Origin: Bacteroidota bacterium | GTDB lineage: Bacteria > Bacteroidota > Bacteroidia > Bacteroidales > WCHB1-69 | Reading direction: 5' to 3' | Assembly (NCBI GenBank): GCA_017860455.1 | Contig: JAGDMF010000021.1 | Location: 1-36,424, forward strand | Length of the DNA: 36,424 bases | Part shown: positions 34,627 through 36,424 of the stretch, in pieces | Numbering within the stretch: the first letter of the stretch is position 1 | Layout of the letters: each line of letters begins with the position of its first letter | Made by a program: the position numbers and the translations under genes | The notes under the pieces: generated by a model | Told to the model about the DNA's origin: nothing | Database searches by the model: none | Seen by the model: the letters and a program-made list of their open reading frames with translations, nothing else

Positions 34627-35208
34627 ATGAAAATAGACATCATTTTAGCGGGAGTTGGCGGACAAGGGATTTTATCCATTGCATCTATTATTGGATATGC
34701 GGCTCTAAAAAAAGGATTACATCTTAAACAAGCTGAAGTTCATGGAATGAGCCAAAGAGGGGGTGATGTACAATCCCATTTCCGTTTAGCAGATCATGAA
34801 ATAGCCTCAGATTTGATTCCTCAGGGACAAGCAGATCTTATCATTTCTGTAGAACCAATGGAGTCATTAAGATATCTTCCATGGCTTTCATCAAAAGGAT
34901 GGTTAATTACCAATGATCAACCGTTCATTAACATTCCTAATTATCCTGCACCTGAAGTATTAAGTGCTGAATTGAATAAACTTCCCAACAAAGTGGTTAT
35001 TAATGCAGATAAAATTGCTAAGGAATTGGGCTCAGCCCGTTCTGCAAACATGGTGATTTTAGGAGCAGCTTCACCATTTATTGAAATCGATTTCAAAGAT
35101 ATTGAAAATGCTGTAAGTGAGGTTTTTGCCAGAAAAGGGGAAGAGATCGTAAATACCAATTTAGCTTGCCTTCGCGCAGGGAGAGAATTTGCACAACAAA
35201 ACAAATAA
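34627..35208 (+). CDS. iorB: Indolepyruvate oxidoreductase beta subunit
   Basis: This 193-residue gamma-type 2-oxoacid oxidoreductase subunit has IILAGVGGQGILSIASIIGYAALKKGLHLKQAEVHGMSQRGGDVQSHFRL at 5-54, the diagnostic start of IorB, and SANMVILGAASPFI later. It pairs with IorA to make the heterodimer. Together the two allow fermentation of, or synthesis from, aromatic 2-oxoacids, and suggest low-potential ferredoxin metabolism and probably low oxygen. The small lipoprotein gene starts 2 bases after its stop. Confidence 0.94.
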   Translation: MKIDIILAGVGGQGILSIASIIGYAALKKGLHLKQAEVHGMSQRGGDVQSHFRLADHEIASDLIPQGQADLIISVEPMESLRYLPWLSSKGWLITNDQPFINIPNYPAPEVLSAELNKLPNKVVINADKIAKELGSARSANMVILGAASPFIEIDFKDIENAVSEVFARKGEEIVNTNLACLRAGREFAQQNK

Positions 35209-35210
35209 AT

Positions 35211-35486
35211 ATGAAAAGGAAAAATATTCTTAGATCATTATTGTATGCTTTAATAGCAATCTCATTGCTCTTTTCTATAGATAGTTGCTCCTCAAGTAGT
35301 AATTATCTCGACAAAGGAAGACCTTCCAAATATTCAAAAGTAAGAACCAGACAACCGAATTGGAGCTCAACGACATCTTTAAATACCCGTTATAAAAAGA
35401 AAAAGAATAGAGGAAAACACACTGCTAAGAAGAAAGCAAAATATAATGCCACTACAAAATCTCAAGAATATAATACCAAAGATTAA
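35211..35486 (+). CDS. Small basic putative lipoprotein
   Basis: This 91-residue protein has a signal MKRKNILRSLLYALIAISLLFSIDSC with Cys at about 26, followed by a Ser run. The mature part is Lys/Arg/Thr/Tyr-rich (RYKKKKNRGKHTAKKKAKYN) and probably disordered. It starts 2 bases after iorB; a longer frame from 35166 would overlap iorB and hide the signal peptide. Small basic lipoproteins of this kind are common in Bacteroidota but have no known function. The charge could let it bind acidic envelope polymers; that is only inference. Confidence 0.7.
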   Translation: MKRKNILRSLLYALIAISLLFSIDSCSSSSNYLDKGRPSKYSKVRTRQPNWSSTTSLNTRYKKKKNRGKHTAKKKAKYNATTKSQEYNTKD

Positions 35487-35508
35487 TTTCCGAAAATTAT
35501 TAAAATCT

Positions 35509-35541
35509 AAACCGGAATACATGCAATATTCCGGTTTTTTT
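35509..35541 (+). terminator. Rho-independent terminator after the iorAB-lipoprotein operon
   Basis: An 11-base stem, aaaccggaata pairing with tattccggttt, has a 7-base loop and a T run. It sits 22 bases after the small lipoprotein stop. Confidence 0.92.
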
Positions 35542-35601
35542 ATCGTTGAAAGTAGGTGTTAATAATTAAAACAAACTGAAATCAGAAAATCTAAAAAACA
35601 A

Positions 35602-36351
35602 ATGGAAATTCATAAGTATTGTTTTGTAGTTGTTGACGATGATCCTAATAATGTAATCGTCCTGAACTATATCTTACAGGGGTGTGGTTTGCAAGGGGAG
35701 ATTATTTACATTGATAATCCAAAAAACGCACTCGATTTTTTTGAAACCCATGATTGTGATTTATTGTTTTTAGATGTTGAAATGCCCGAAATGACAGGGT
35801 TCGATTTTTTAGAAAAACTTAAAAAACCTCCTTACACTATTGTTCTTACTTCCTATCCTCAAAAATATGCTGAAAATGCTTTTAAATTTTTGGATCGTAA
35901 CTTAATAGACTTTATTGCCAAGGAAAATTTATTGCAATCATTACCTCGAATTAAAGAAAGATTTTTAGAAAAATTCAAAGATTACTATATTTATGCCAAA
36001 TGCAAAAGTGGGATTGATGATATTGCAAGAATTCCATTTTCAAAAATCAAATATTTTAATAAAGTAAGAAATTTAGTATATCTGGTTTGTGGAGATGCTC
36101 CTGAGGATTCCTACTATATTGAATCAGACCTGGAAGAGATTGAAAAACTATTGCCAAAAGGGAGTTATTACAGGGTTAGAAAAGGGAAAACCATTGTAAT
36201 TGCTCACATGAAACACTACATTTCAGGAACTCTTAATTTAGGTGCCGATCACGAAGGAAACGAGATTACCCTTGACGTTCCGTTTAGGGAAAGAACTACA
36301 TTTTCTGAATTTTTTGAAGAGCGACACTCCATGACACTGTTTAAAGAATAG
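35602..36351 (+). CDS. LytTR-family response regulator
   Basis: This 249-residue regulator has a receiver domain (5-125) with the acidic pocket VVVDDDPNN, the phospho-acceptor Asp58 in LLFLDVEMPEMTGFDFL and the LTSYP segment. The usual lysine-proline near the end of the receiver is replaced by DFIAKEN, so only the Lys is kept. A LytTR DNA-binding domain follows at about 135-235 (IPFSKIKYFNKVRNLVYL, YYRVRKGKTIVIAHMKHYI). No sensor kinase lies next to it within the window. It is preceded by the terminator at 35509 and probably has its own promoter, which I could not identify. Confidence 0.88.
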   Translation: MEIHKYCFVVVDDDPNNVIVLNYILQGCGLQGEIIYIDNPKNALDFFETHDCDLLFLDVEMPEMTGFDFLEKLKKPPYTIVLTSYPQKYAENAFKFLDRNLIDFIAKENLLQSLPRIKERFLEKFKDYYIYAKCKSGIDDIARIPFSKIKYFNKVRNLVYLVCGDAPEDSYYIESDLEEIEKLLPKGSYYRVRKGKTIVIAHMKHYISGTLNLGADHEGNEITLDVPFRERTTFSEFFEERHSMTLFKE

Positions 36352-36372
36352 CGACAGGGGACAAGAGGACTG
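36352..36372. repeat. G-rich heptamer run after the response regulator (cgacagg, ggacaag, aggactg)
   Basis: Three phased 7-base units start at the base after the TAG stop. They resemble the NGACNGG array at 1619-1646. The array is short and degenerate, so this call leans on the wider pattern in the window. Confidence 0.4.
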
Positions 36373-36424
36373 GATGTAAAAACCATTCAAAACATTATTT
36401 GATTATTATTATTACTGTTTCTCC

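Noticed and set aside
35602-36351. PorX, the T9SS response regulator
   Set aside because: PorX has a PglZ-type output domain; this protein has a LytTR domain.

Overview
The window comes from a low-GC Bacteroidota chromosome. Four things support this: a complete type IX secretion (T9SS) core operon of porP/sprF-type, gldK, gldL, gldM and gldN; a secreted protein with a type B T9SS sorting domain; several TAnnTTTG -7 promoter boxes typical of this phylum; and signal peptides that nearly all end in A|Q. The gene order porP-K-L-M-N and a PorE-like protein resemble the Porphyromonas arrangement, but I cannot place the organism below phylum. No rRNA, tRNA, CRISPR array or insertion sequence was seen.

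Layout. 1-1341: 3' end of an RHS-type polymorphic toxin gene, with a GC-rich core and an AT-rich toxin tip, followed by a probable immunity lipoprotein. 1342-1989: a 648-base non-coding stretch holding a terminator, four different phased 7-8 nt tandem-repeat families in a row, and a GC-rich, strongly foldable element of about 140 bases. 1990-5126: a likely operon of a PorE-like OmpA protein, rfbC and a HAD phosphatase. 5309-9590 (minus): a likely operon of a T9SS cargo protein, a glutaminyl-cyclase-like lipoprotein and aspartate kinase. 9769-12736 (minus): a GT2 glycosyltransferase and a polytopic membrane protein, possibly of GT-C type. 12814-16281: a very large probable outer-membrane barrel protein. 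16599-22525: porP-gldK-gldL-gldM-gldN, closed by a strong terminator. 22614-29101: leuS, a flippase, a methionine/cystathionine gamma-lyase-type PLP enzyme and a FecCD/BtuC permease. 29188-32811 (minus): diacylglycerol kinase, DAHP synthase-chorismate mutase and an S41 protease. 32993-35486: iorA, iorB and a small lipoprotein. 35602-36351: a LytTR response regulator.

How the genes work together. Much of the window serves cell-envelope export. The GldL/GldM motor, the GldK/GldN ring and the PorP-type protein form the T9SS. The PorE-like protein probably anchors T9SS parts to peptidoglycan. The CHU_C-type protein is a cargo. The glutaminyl-cyclase-like lipoprotein could cap the N-terminal Gln left by signal peptidase I on five envelope proteins encoded here.

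The least explained features are non-coding. Tandem arrays with a 7-nt (sometimes 8-nt) period and unrelated sequences sit at gene 3' ends, and in three cases they share the stop codon of the adjacent gene. The GC-rich foldable element at 1781-1920 is also unexplained.
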